Source: an uncultured Bacteroidales bacterium (GTDB lineage: Bacteria; Bacteroidota; Bacteroidia; Bacteroidales; P3). From it: 64,000 nt of DNA. This document shows positions 43,459 to 53,100 of this stretch, in pieces. The stretch covers positions 1 to 64,000 of the forward strand of contig ONLW01000005.1 of the NCBI GenBank assembly GCA_900318835.1, written 5' to 3'. The translations under genes and the position numbers were made by a program. The notes below the pieces were generated by a model. That model ran no database searches and was not told the DNA's origin. It saw only the letters and a program-made list of their open reading frames with translations. The first letter of the stretch is position 1, and every line of letters starts with the position of its first letter.

Positions 43459-44163
43459 TTAGTGTATGGATGTAGGAATATGGAAGGTGCCGAGGTGACG
43501 GCTGGGGCTGGATTGGTCGGGGCGGACTTGGGATTTGGTGGCGGTGGCGCGATGGAAGCAGGTGGCGCAGAACCAGGCATAGACATGCATCAGGGCACCG
43601 GAGGCGCACATCTCCGTGGGAAGCTCGAAGGCGCATTGGGAACAGCTGTCACGCATAGGGCCGCGATAGAGACTCATCGCGGGAAGGTCGGGCAGATAGA
43701 CGGCCACGAGGAGTTGGTCGTCGGGTACGGCATGCATTTCATAGAGTCCTGCGTCCGGACAGGTGATGCGCAGGAGGTTGCCGTCGAGTTCGGCAGTTAT
43801 GTTGGCAGGGATATGGCGCGGTCCCTGAGCCAGCAGTAGTTGCTCGGGGCAGAGCTCCCACAGGGAGGTCTCCTCATCCCAGCACAAAGCACCATTGTCC
43901 CAGTTGGCTTTGACGAAAGCGTTGCGAGGTGTCAGGCCCTTGGTCTCTTCGGCGACACGGGCGAAGCCGAGGTTGACGGCTTCGGCCAAATGGGCCGAGA
44001 GACGGTTGGCAAATGCCAGCTTGGCTCGATGTCTCTGCTGCGCAGGTGTGCGTGGATTGGTTGGGCGGTATGGGTCTTTCTTGACCTGCTGGCCGTTGAG
44101 CCCCACATATATCTTGTTGCCACGCTTGCCGTGCTCCAATCCATTGGAATCAATCTTTGACAT
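43459..44163 (-). CDS. DUF6266-like protein
   Basis: The 234-residue protein starts MSKIDSNGLEHGKRGNKIYV and has YRPTNPRTPAQQRHRAKLAFANRLS, like the conserved N-terminal part of DUF6266, then beta-strands. The expected last strand (MHVYAWFCA, compare the fragment at 1-210) passes into a low-complexity tail rich in H, S, T and P, which may reflect a frameshift or divergent end. Function unknown. The leader contains a CCCTAGAATTA array. Confidence 0.65.
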   Translation of the reverse strand: MSKIDSNGLEHGKRGNKIYVGLNGQQVKKDPYRPTNPRTPAQQRHRAKLAFANRLSAHLAEAVNLGFARVAEETKGLTPRNAFVKANWDNGALCWDEETSLWELCPEQLLLAQGPRHIPANITAELDGNLLRITCPDAGLYEMHAVPDDQLLVAVYLPDLPAMSLYRGPMRDSCSQCAFELPTEMCASGALMHVYAWFCATCFHRATATKSQVRPDQSSPSRHLGTFHIPTSIH

Positions 44164-44226
44164 AGGCTTGTGTTATGCTTGTTGGGTACTTGTCATGTGC
44201 TTGTTATCATAGAGTGTCCCTATATT

Positions 44227-44270
44227 TACCCTAGAATTACCCTAGAGTTTCCCTAGAATTATCCTAGATT
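44227..44270. repeat. Four 11-bp CCCTAGAATTA units
   Basis: Degenerate tandem units upstream of the DUF6266 gene, again containing CTAG. Confidence 0.8.
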
Positions 44271-44295
44271 CTTCAATATAACGTAACATCATGGG

Positions 44296-44322
44296 TATTA
44301 TTATCTCGAAGAGATAATAATA
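44296..44322. repeat. Perfect 12-bp inverted repeat, 3-nt loop
   Basis: TATTATTATCTC at 44296-44307 pairs with 44311-44322. A strong AT-rich hairpin, with no U-run that would make it a classic terminator. Confidence 0.75.
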
Positions 44323-44468
44323 TATATTCCCGCAGGGTTGCTAAGAAATGGAAATGTTAATGGATGGCTTACGCTATGCATTGATTACTCATCTTCCTCA
44401 TAATTCTCATCATCTGTTTTTTTATGTGTTAGTCGGGGTAGTTGCCACCAACTATAACTTGCTGATTT

Positions 44469-44494
44469 ATATATTCTTCTTTAGAAGAATATAT
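44469..44494. repeat. Perfect 12-bp inverted repeat, 2-nt loop
   Basis: ATATATTCTTCT at 44469-44480 pairs with 44483-44494. It lies 24 nt before the kbl terminator hairpin. I see no gene in 44164-44560. Confidence 0.75.
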
Positions 44495-44510
44495 AGTAGC
44501 TATAGGGGTA

Positions 44511-44536
44511 AAAAAAAGGCACCCGGTTGGGTGCCC
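44511..44536 (-). terminator. Rho-independent terminator after kbl
   Basis: On the minus strand GGCACCC pairs with GGGTGCC across a 4-nt loop, followed by a run of T (44517-44511). Confidence 0.85.
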
Positions 44537-44560
44537 TTTCTGCTATTGTGCGAGTGTTAA

Positions 44561-45742
44561 TTATTTCTCGATTTCGGCACGGACTTTCTTGAAGGCCTCG
44601 ATGCACTTGTCGAGGTGCTCATGCTCGTGGGCGGCGCTGATTTGGACGCGGATGCGGGCCTGGCCCTTCGGGACGACGGGATAGTAGAAGCCGGTGACGA
44701 AGATGCCTTCTTCCTGCATCTTGGCGGCATACTGCTGGCTCTTGGCGGCGTCGTAGATCATGACGGCGCAGATGGCACTCTCGCTGGGTTTGCAGTCGAA
44801 GCCTTCTTCCTTCATGCGGCGCAGGAAGTAGTCGGTGTTCTCGTGCAGCTTGTCCTGCAGGGCGTTGGTCTCGCTCATGAGCTCGAACATGCGGATGCCG
44901 GCGGCCACAAGGCCGGGAGCCATGCTGTTGGAGAAGAGGTAGGGACGGCTGCGCTGACGCAGCATGTCGATGATTTCCTTCTTACCGGTGGTGAAACCGC
45001 CCATGGCGCCTCCGAAGGCTTTGCCAAGGGTTCCGGTGAGGATTTCAATCTTGCCGCGCAGGTTGTAGCGCTCGGTGACACCGCGGCCGGTCTTGCCGAC
45101 AACGCCGGCGGAGTGGCTCTCGTCAACCATCACCATAGCATCGTACTTGTTGGCGAGCTCGTAAATCTTGTCGAGCGGGCAGACGTTGCCGTCCATGGAG
45201 AAGACGCCGTCGGTGACAATGATGCGGAAGCGGTTCTTCTGGGCGGCCTTGAGCTGCTCTTCGAGGTCGGCCATGTCGGCGTTGGCGTAGCGATAGCGCT
45301 GGGCTTTGCAGAGGCGCACACCGTCAATGATGGAGGCGTGGTTCAGGGCGTCGCTGATGATGGCATCCTCTTCGGTGAGCAGGGGCTCGAAGACACCGCC
45401 ATTGGCGTCGAAGCAGGCAGCGTAGAGGATGGTGTCCTCGGTGCCGAAGAACTCGGCAATCTTCTTCTCGAGCTGCTTGTGGAGGTCCTGACAGCCGCAG
45501 ATGAAGCGGACGGAGGCCATGCCGTAGCCGCGGGCGTCCATGCCCTTCTTGGCGGCTTCGATGAGCTCAGGGTTGTCGGCGAGGCCGAGGTAGTTATTGG
45601 CACAGAAGTTGAGGCACTTCTTGCCCTTCACCATGATCTCGGCGCCCTGGGGGCTCTCGATGATACGTTCGTGTTTGTAAAGACCGGCGGCCTCGATGTC
45701 GGCCAACTCTTTCTGCAGGTGCTGTTGAAACTTAGTGTACAT
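44561..45742 (-). CDS. kbl: Glycine C-acetyltransferase (2-amino-3-ketobutyrate CoA ligase)
   Basis: The 393-residue PLP enzyme of the alpha-oxoamine synthase family cleaves 2-amino-3-ketobutyrate with CoA to glycine and acetyl-CoA, in threonine breakdown. NFCANNYLGLA, DESHSAGVVG and the PLP-lysine segment TGTLGKAFGGA are typical of Kbl. Threonine dehydrogenase, its usual partner, is not next to it. BioF or serine palmitoyltransferase would be alternatives, but the overall fit is to Kbl. It has its own promoter and terminator. Confidence 0.93.
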   Translation of the reverse strand: MYTKFQQHLQKELADIEAAGLYKHERIIESPQGAEIMVKGKKCLNFCANNYLGLADNPELIEAAKKGMDARGYGMASVRFICGCQDLHKQLEKKIAEFFGTEDTILYAACFDANGGVFEPLLTEEDAIISDALNHASIIDGVRLCKAQRYRYANADMADLEEQLKAAQKNRFRIIVTDGVFSMDGNVCPLDKIYELANKYDAMVMVDESHSAGVVGKTGRGVTERYNLRGKIEILTGTLGKAFGGAMGGFTTGKKEIIDMLRQRSRPYLFSNSMAPGLVAAGIRMFELMSETNALQDKLHENTDYFLRRMKEEGFDCKPSESAICAVMIYDAAKSQQYAAKMQEEGIFVTGFYYPVVPKGQARIRVQISAAHEHEHLDKCIEAFKKVRAEIEK

Positions 45743-45796
45743 AATTACAATATTTTATCGTTACTTTTTATATTTTTATTCCTTAATAATAATCTA

Positions 45797-45827
45797 CAAA
45801 AGTACAAAAAAAACTTTACGCTGCAAA
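45797..45827 (-). promoter_or_regulatory. Promoter of kbl
   Basis: On the minus strand TTTG (45827-45824) and TACTTTTG (45804-45797) are 19 nt apart, 54 nt before the ATG. Confidence 0.8.
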
Positions 45828-45878
45828 ATTTTTTTCCTTCACGGGAAAAAGGCCTGACACACCCTTAAAGCTAACGAC

Positions 45879-45964
45879 CTATCAACCAGTAATCAACTCC
45901 CTACCAACTCCTACCGTAGTAGGAGTTGGTAGGGAGTTGATAGGGGGTTCGTAGGGCAATGTAG
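45879..45964. repeat. Inverted 11-bp-unit repeat element, copy 3
   Basis: CTATCAACCAGT, AATCAACTCCC and TACCAACTCCT are followed by a centre at about 45915-45918 and inverted units (AGGAGTTGGT, AGGGAGTTGAT, AGGGGGTTCGT). It lies between the small peptide gene and the kbl promoter. Confidence 0.85.
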
Positions 45965-45965
45965 G

Positions 45966-46160
45966 CTACTCGGTCCAACCTCCACTGAAGAGGTCTCCAG
46001 CCGGTTCCTCCCATAGTTCTATCCCTTGTGTGCTGAAACCGGTAATGGCCTGGAGAGTAGTCATTGTAATATTATTATCATAATTGCTTAAGGCATAGCC
46101 ATACTCTACCCTGAACTCTACCACATTCAACGTGGGTGATATATATTGTTTCTTTCTCAT
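45966..46160 (-). CDS. Small Bacteroidota peptide with Y-x-x-P-x-x-x-V-V start
   Basis: The 64-residue protein starts MRKKQYISPTLNVVEFRVEYGYALS, a pattern shared by many short Bacteroidota proteins found near fimbrial and surface genes; their role is unknown to me. A TAATTTTG box (46192-46185, minus strand) lies between the preceding stop and this start, so I chose ATG at 46160 rather than the one at 46181, which would fall at the transcription start. It may be a secreted or processed peptide. Confidence 0.65.
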   Translation of the reverse strand: MRKKQYISPTLNVVEFRVEYGYALSNYDNNITMTTLQAITGFSTQGIELWEEPAGDLFSGGWTE

Positions 46161-46193
46161 AACCAATCTTTTTTTCGTCATTGCAAAATTATG

Positions 46194-47120
46194 CTATAAC
46201 GCAATTACGGGGATGTTGTACATTTTGTTGCGCTCGATGGCAATGGCGGTTTCGAGAATCTTGGTCTTGGAAAAGATTTCAGTGCCAGAGAGGGAGTAAC
46301 CCTTGATGGTGAGGGTTTTAAATTCCTTGGCGAGCATAGGCATGCAGAAGGTAATCTCGCCTCCGTTGCTGGCAATGGTCTTGTAATCGTAGCTACCTTC
46401 CTTGAGGTAGAGGGTCATGTCGGCAATGAACTGCACATTCTGGTCTCCCTCGATGCCGATTTCGCCTGAAGGCATGCCGGGAAGCAGTCTGGGATTCCAT
46501 CCATCCTCGGTGGGATAGAGGTCCTTGTATATGGCAGGCTTGCCGTCGGCTGTGGTGGCCGAGACCACGAGACGGGCAACATCGAGGTCGGTATACGTTC
46601 CATTGTTCTTCAGTGTCAGGCGGATACCACCGGTGAGGTGACGGAAGCCGAGGCTGTGGCTACCGGCAGCAGCTTTGGCCGCCATGGGGAAGTAGACCTT
46701 CTGGGCATTACCGCCATTGCCGACGAAGTCAACACACAACGAGTGGATGTTCACGGCGCAGGCAGCCGCACCGTCATTGGAGGCATCGATGTGGTTGCCA
46801 CCCTCGTTGATGGTGGCGGGATAGACGGCGTACATGTCCACCGTCAGGGGGCTGACGCCGTCGAGGTAGTAGTCATTGTCGTTGTCACCGACGATGACAT
46901 AGGGGGTGCCATTGAGGTTGATATGCTCGTTGGCCACCCAGGTAGCTCCGTTGATGTTGGCGGGGTCAATCAGAATCTTGGTGCCGTTGTTACCCATGTT
47001 CTCAGTAAAGAGATGCAGATGGCCGTCATCCAACAAGGACTGCTTTTCATTGTCCTTACCGCAGCCTGCAGCGAGGACTACCAGCAGGGCTGTAATTGTC
47101 ATTATCTTAATCGTTTTCAT
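46194..47120 (-). CDS. Fimbrillin-like lipoprotein
   Basis: The 308-residue protein has a lipoprotein signal with lipobox LAAGC (Cys20) and a beta-rich mature part in two halves, like the fimbrillin (Mfa/FimA-like) family of Bacteroidales. FRHLTGGIRLTLKN and the final NKMYNIPVIAL match the family's domain border and last strand. Members are pilus subunits or anchors, or stand-alone surface lipoproteins. It follows the giant adhesin gene by 36 nt and is probably co-expressed with it. Confidence 0.78.
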   Translation of the reverse strand: MKTIKIMTITALLVVLAAGCGKDNEKQSLLDDGHLHLFTENMGNNGTKILIDPANINGATWVANEHINLNGTPYVIVGDNDNDYYLDGVSPLTVDMYAVYPATINEGGNHIDASNDGAAACAVNIHSLCVDFVGNGGNAQKVYFPMAAKAAAGSHSLGFRHLTGGIRLTLKNNGTYTDLDVARLVVSATTADGKPAIYKDLYPTEDGWNPRLLPGMPSGEIGIEGDQNVQFIADMTLYLKEGSYDYKTIASNGGEITFCMPMLAKEFKTLTIKGYSLSGTEIFSKTKILETAIAIERNKMYNIPVIAL

Positions 47121-47156
47121 GTTGTTATACAGTTATAACGTTAATACTAATATTAT

Positions 47157-50100
47157 TTATCTTATCACTATTTTTTGCGATTGATTCCCAAGGCGGAGGA
47201 TATAGACTCCGGCGGGGAAGCGACGAGTGTAGAGAGAGGAGCGTGATGTGTTGAGCTCCTGAGAGAAAAGCTGACGTCCCATCACATCGTAGACCTCGAG
47301 GGTACCGGTGCCAACGACAACCAGCTGGTTGCCCTCCCAGCGCGCAAAGTCGTGGAGCGCCGACATCCTGTTGGCATCAGACGACAGTTTCACCAAGAAG
47401 CGACAGGCATCGTCGCCGGTAGTTTGGAAGGTGTAAGCAGGGGTACGGAGGAGGTCGATATCGCGACCAACGAGAAGGTCAATAAGGTGGAGGTAGCTAG
47501 TAGAACTCGTCGTACCTGTAATATTAGCAAGTGCCAGCGTGTAGTCACCGGGGGTGGTTTTCAGCGTCAAGGGGAATGTTGTGACGGTATCGTCAAGGTG
47601 AGCGATGGCGAAGTTGTTGATGCTGAGCATTGGAGCCTCCTCTATGAGGTGTCCCACCTTGGGAAGCCCTTGGCCCTCGGAGAAGATGGCATAAGCAACA
47701 TCCTCATAGATAGTATCAAAAAGTCTGAAAACGAGAATATCCGAGTAATCGGAATCCCCCGATGGGACTTTCTTGTTGCTGGCCTCGGTGAAGGTCAGGG
47801 TGCGCTCGCTGGTGGTGTGGATGAGGACGGCATTGGCAACGGGAATCTCGTAGGTGGCTAGTTGTGGACGCCAGGTACCGTCGGTGTTGAGGGAATAGCA
47901 GTACTCGCCAATGGAGGTGGTGTGATTGTAGGGGTTGCCCACAAGGTTGAAGCCCTTCAGGGCATCGGTGCCACAGCTGTAGGAGAGCTCGTGGTCGACC
48001 GTACCGCTATTGGGTTGTCCCGAGAAGGTGAGCACGGCAGCGGTGGCACGGCGGTAGATATAGCCGCGACCTGCCTCCATGGTGGTGAAGCCTGTGGCTT
48101 CACTACCTGCTTTCTGGTTCTCCCAGCGGGCATTCGCCTCGTCGTAGCGGAAGAGGTCGTAGTCCACATCGGTGAGGTGAATAACATTGCTCACTGACAA
48201 CTGCCTATTGCTGCCGACACCGTCGTGCACGGGAGCCCCGATAGCGTGCCAGGTGGCAGCGCCTACGGCGAGGTTGAAGGTGTGGGGTGCCACCGTCTGA
48301 TAGCCATCGGTCACGATGAAGGTCACATCAAAATTCGAATTAGTGTTGTGGAAATTCCCCTCAAGTCCCATATAGGTGGTACCAACATCCGTTCTGCTGG
48401 CAACAGCTGCGCCAGTGAAAGAGAAGTCCGATTCAAAATAATCGGGATTACTTATAGAGACAATGTCGTAGCCACTCACAGTATGCTCCACTCCGTCGTA
48501 GACGGTGGTGTTGTGATGGCCGGTGATTCTGACAATCGCCTCGTTTGTGTTCGTGATTCTGAACGTACCGGGCACATAGGTAACATTGTAGTTGCCCTGT
48601 ACTGGCTCGCCAGTGGCTGTAATGGTATAGGTACCAACAGCCTCGCCTGAAGCGCGGGTCAGCGTGTAACTGAGCACGTCGCCGTTCACCAGGCCTGTCA
48701 CCGTCGCCGTCAACGCCGGGTCGTTGCCACCCACCACCTTATCCTTGTCGTCGGCCGTCACCGTGGCGGAGGCCCGTGTGATGGTGAATGTGGCGGGCAG
48801 GTAGGTGACATTGTAGTTACCCTGCACGGCATCGCCGACAAGCGTGATAGCGTATGTGCCGGCATCCTCGCCCGTCTCGCGGCTTATGGTGTAGTTGATT
48901 ACACTCAGGTCGTCGCCGTTGCGCAGGCCTCCCACCGACGTCGTCAGCAGCGGATCGGCCTCTCCGTAGACCTTCGTCACGCTGTCGGCCACCACCATCG
49001 CCAGAGCTCTGGTAATGGTGAACTGGGAACCGCTGATTGACAGTTGATAGTTGGGATTATCGTTTTCGTTCACATTGACACTAATCGCATACGTCCCCAC
49101 ATCCTCGCCAGCAGTACGCGTCAAAGTGTAGTTGAGCACATCACTACCCACCAGGCCTGTCACCGTCGCCGTCAGCGTCGGGTCGCCCGTGCCGTAGGTC
49201 TTACTCTTGGGGTCGGCTGTCACTGTGGCATCCCTCTTCACAATGGTGAATGTGCCTCCCGTGGCCGACACCTCATAGTTTGGGTTGCTGCCGAGGGTCA
49301 CCGTGACGGCGTAGCTTCCGGCAGCCTCACCGGCCGCACGGCTGAGGGTGTAGTTGAGCACATCGCTGCCTGCCATGCCGCTCACCGTAGCCGTGAGTGC
49401 AGGGTCGGCGGTGCCGTACACCTTGCTCTGGTTATCGGCAGCCACCGTGACTTCCCTTTTCGTAATGAAGAAGTATCCCGATTGCGCCACCAGTTCGTAG
49501 TTCTGGTTGATACCGGGGGTCACAGTGATGGCATACATCCCCACATCCTCGCCGGCGGCACGGCTCATCGTGTAACTCAACGTGTCGCCAGCCAGGACAC
49601 CCTCCTCCGTGGCCGTCAGTGTCGGATCTTCCTCGCCATACACCTTGCTCTGGGAGCCGGGCACCATCAAGACGATGCGTTTGGCGATGCCGAATGAGCC
49701 ACCGATAGCGGTCACTTCGTAATTGGGGTTGCTGCCCAGCGTCACCGTAACCGGATAGGTGCCGGCGTCCTCACCTGCCTCGCGGCTCACGGTGTAGTTG
49801 ATGGCCGTCGGCGTCATCCCCTCTCCCAGTCCCCTCACCGTGGCCGTCAGCGTCGGGTCGGCGTCGCCGTAGATTTTCGTCAGTGTGTCGGCCGTCACCG
49901 TGATGGGCCGCTTGGTGATGGTGAATTGCGAACCCACAACCGATAATTCGTAGTTCGCATTGCTGCCGGGGATTACCGTGACGGCGTAGCTGCCGATATC
50001 TTCGCCCTCAGCGCGGATCAGCGTGTAATTGATGTCACTTGCCGTATCGCCGTTTTGCAGGCCGCCCACCATCGCCGTCAGCTCCGGGTCGACGTCACCG

Positions 50101-53100
50101 TACACTTTGCTGGCGCTATTGGCCGTCACCGTGGCGGTTCTCTTGTTGATGGTGAAGGTGCCACCCGTGGCAGTCACCTCATAGTTCGGGTTAGCGCCTG
50201 GCGTCACCGTGACAGCATAGCTGCCCGCATTTTCGCCCGTAGCGCGGCTCAACGTGTAGTCGATCGCGTCGCTCCCCACCGTACCCTCCACCGTCGCCGT
50301 CAGCTCCGGGTCGTCGCCGCCGTAGGTCTTGCTGGCGTTATTGGCGGTCACCGTGGCGGGACGCTTGTTAATGGTGAACGTGCCGCCGTTGGCCGTCACC
50401 TCGTAGTTGGGATTGCTGCCGAGGTTCACCGTGACGGCGTAGGTGCCGACGGCATTGCCTGCCGCGCGGCTCAGGGTGTAGGCAATCACATCGCTTCCCT
50501 CCGTGCCGGTCACCGTGGCCGTCAGCGTCGGGTCGCTATTGCCATACACCTTGCTCAGGTTATCGGCCGTCACTGTGGCGGCTTTGCGGTTGATGGTGAA
50601 GATGGCATCTGTCTTTGTCACGCTGTAGTTGGGATTCTCGCCCAGGGTCACAGTGATGAGATAGGTACCGGCAGCCTCGCCGACAGCTCGTGCCAGCGTG
50701 TAATTCAACGTCTCGCTACCCACAGCGCCGGTCACCGTGGCCATGAGCGTGGGGTCGCTGTCGCCATAGGTCTTCGTCCTCGCCTCCGCGGCCACCGTCG
50801 CCGGAGCCGGGGTGATGGTCTGGTAGCCGTCGGTCACAATGAACGTCACATTAAAGCCCCCGACAGTATTCTCAAACTGATTCGCCGCCAATCCCATATA
50901 GGTAGTGCCGGCATCCGTGCGGCTGGCGGCGGCAGTGCCCGTAAACGTGAAGTCCTCCTCCGAATAGTCTGGATTGCTGATGGAGACCACGTCGTAGCCG
51001 CTCACCGCATGTGCCGCCCCATCGTAGACGGTGGTGTTGCCGCGACCGGCAATTCTCACCACCACCTGGGTGGCCGGCGTGATCGTAAGTGTACCGGGCA
51101 CGTAGGTCACATCGTAGTTGCCCTGCTCCGCTTCGCCGCTGGGCGTGATGGCGTAGTCACCCTCCGCTTCGCCCGCTGCGCGGCTCAGCGTGTAGCTGAT
51201 AACACTGGCCGCATCACCGTTTTGCAGGCCGCTCACCGTGGCCGTCAGTTCCGGGTCAACCTGGTCGGCCATCTTCTCCTTGTCGTCGGCCGTCACCGTG
51301 GCGGTGGCTCGTGCGATGGTGAAGGTGCCCGTCTGGTAGGTCACATCGTAGTTGCCCTGTTCCGCGGCGCCTGTAGGCGTGATGGTGTAGGTTCCGGTAG
51401 TCTCGCCCGCCGCGCGACTCAGCGTGTAGGTGACGACATTGCCGTCCGCCACTCCCGTCACCGTGGCCGTCAGCGCGGGGTCGGTTCCGCCGTAGGTCTT
51501 GGCAATGTCATTGGCTGTCACCAAGGCCTGTCCCCGTGTTACCGTCAACGTGCCGAGATTGTCGTGAACGCTGTAGTTGTCCGGATCGGTCGTACCCCAG
51601 TCGATGGTGTAGCTGTTGGTGCCGGAGCCGACTTCCGTTTGGCTGCCGGTGGTGGTCACAGTGATGCTTTCATTCGAGGCCAAGCCAGAAATACTGCCTG
51701 CCCCTGTGGAGGGGTCAAATGCCACAGTGAGCGCGGTGCCGTCGTAGGACTTGGTGGCTGACGGAGTGGTGATGAAGAGATCGGCCGGCTCCACGGTCAG
51801 TGTGCCAGCCACTGTGGTCACATTGGTGAAGTTTTCCGTCTTGTCCTCACCGTCGGCGTTTTTGATTACGTAGCTGCTCACCACGTTGGCGCTGGTGCCT
51901 GTGTTCGTCTGGCTACCGCTCGTGGTGGCCTCCACGGAGAAGCCTGTAGGCAGTCCCGTCCACGTCACCGTCCCGCTCGTGAGCGCCGTGCCGTCATAGG
52001 GCCTGCTGGCGCTGCCGGCGGTGAGCACGATTTCCGAGGTGTTCGGAGTGACGGTGAGTGTGCCGAAATGATTGATCACCGTGTAGTTTTTCTCCTGCGC
52101 TATATTCTCACCCCAGGGACCGGGATTGCCCCAGTCGATTTCGCAGATGTTGTCGCTGGAGCCCACCTCCGTCTGGCTGCCGCTGGGCATACACCACACA
52201 TGCTCCCCATGCTCCAGCCCCTGGACACTCCAGTTGTTGTTCGTCAGCTCCCGCCCGTCGTACTCTTTGGTGGCACTGCCTGTGAAAAGCGTCAGCGTCG
52301 CGGGCAGGATGACGATGCAGCTGTCGATGGGATAGAAGTGGTAGAGGCAGGTCTTGTCCTTCCCCGTCTCCGCGTCTTTGATTTCCCAGTGTTCAACCAC
52401 GTTCCTCACGCTGTCCACATCCGTCACCGTCCGGTCCGGCTCCGCCAGCGACACTATCAGCGAGTCGCCTATCCTCAGCGCCAGCTGCCTCCACTGGTCA
52501 CTGGTGACATAGTATTCTGCCCGTTCCGGAACCTTCCAATTGTCGTCATATTCCACGACGTTGATGCTGTTCAGCGACACCGGGATGCCATCATAAACCT
52601 TTTTGAAACCCTTGGCGCGGAGCGTCATCTTGGGGTTGATAGGATCGTTGACTTTAATCTGTTTATCTTGATAGCACCCCAAACTGTCAGTGATGGTCAT
52701 GTAATACAAGCCGTTGGCGAGGTTGAGCAGGGTGTCGTAGCCCTTCGGCACCCCGCTTTCGTCGGGCGGATTGAGGGCCTGAATCCAGTGCACGCCTTTG
52801 GACACATGGTTCGAATCCCAGTACTCTATCTTGTACGGCGAGCCGTCGCGGTTGAATTCGAACTGCCTGATCACAAGATCAATCCAGCCGTCGTCAGTAT
52901 CAACGCAGTTGCCCCACTTGGTCACTAAGTAGTTGAACGAATACTCATCCACCAACACCGTGTCGCGCCTCTCGCACACCGAGTGCGGCGTCACATCCGT
53001 CGTCCTCAGGTAGTAGAGGCCGGGGTCCAGGAAGCGCAACGAGTCCGGATGTCCGTCAATGTACGATTCATCGGCAATGTCGCCATTCTCCCTCGACCAC

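Noticed and set aside
44348..44560. 70-aa open frame next to kbl
   Set aside because: It includes both perfect hairpins and the kbl terminator, so coding is unlikely.
44615..45868. 417-aa open frame antisense to kbl
   Set aside because: Mirrors the whole kbl gene, has L/G/V/H-rich composition and no recognisable domain.
48540..51545. CRISPR-like regular repeats
   Set aside because: The period is about 225 bp and the units are diverged coding repeats (MBG domains), not short identical repeats with unique spacers.
50055..51761. 568-aa open frame antisense to the adhesin MBG repeats
   Set aside because: Its internal repetition (for example R-H-R-G-G) is the mirror of the MBG array; no promoter or domain supports it.
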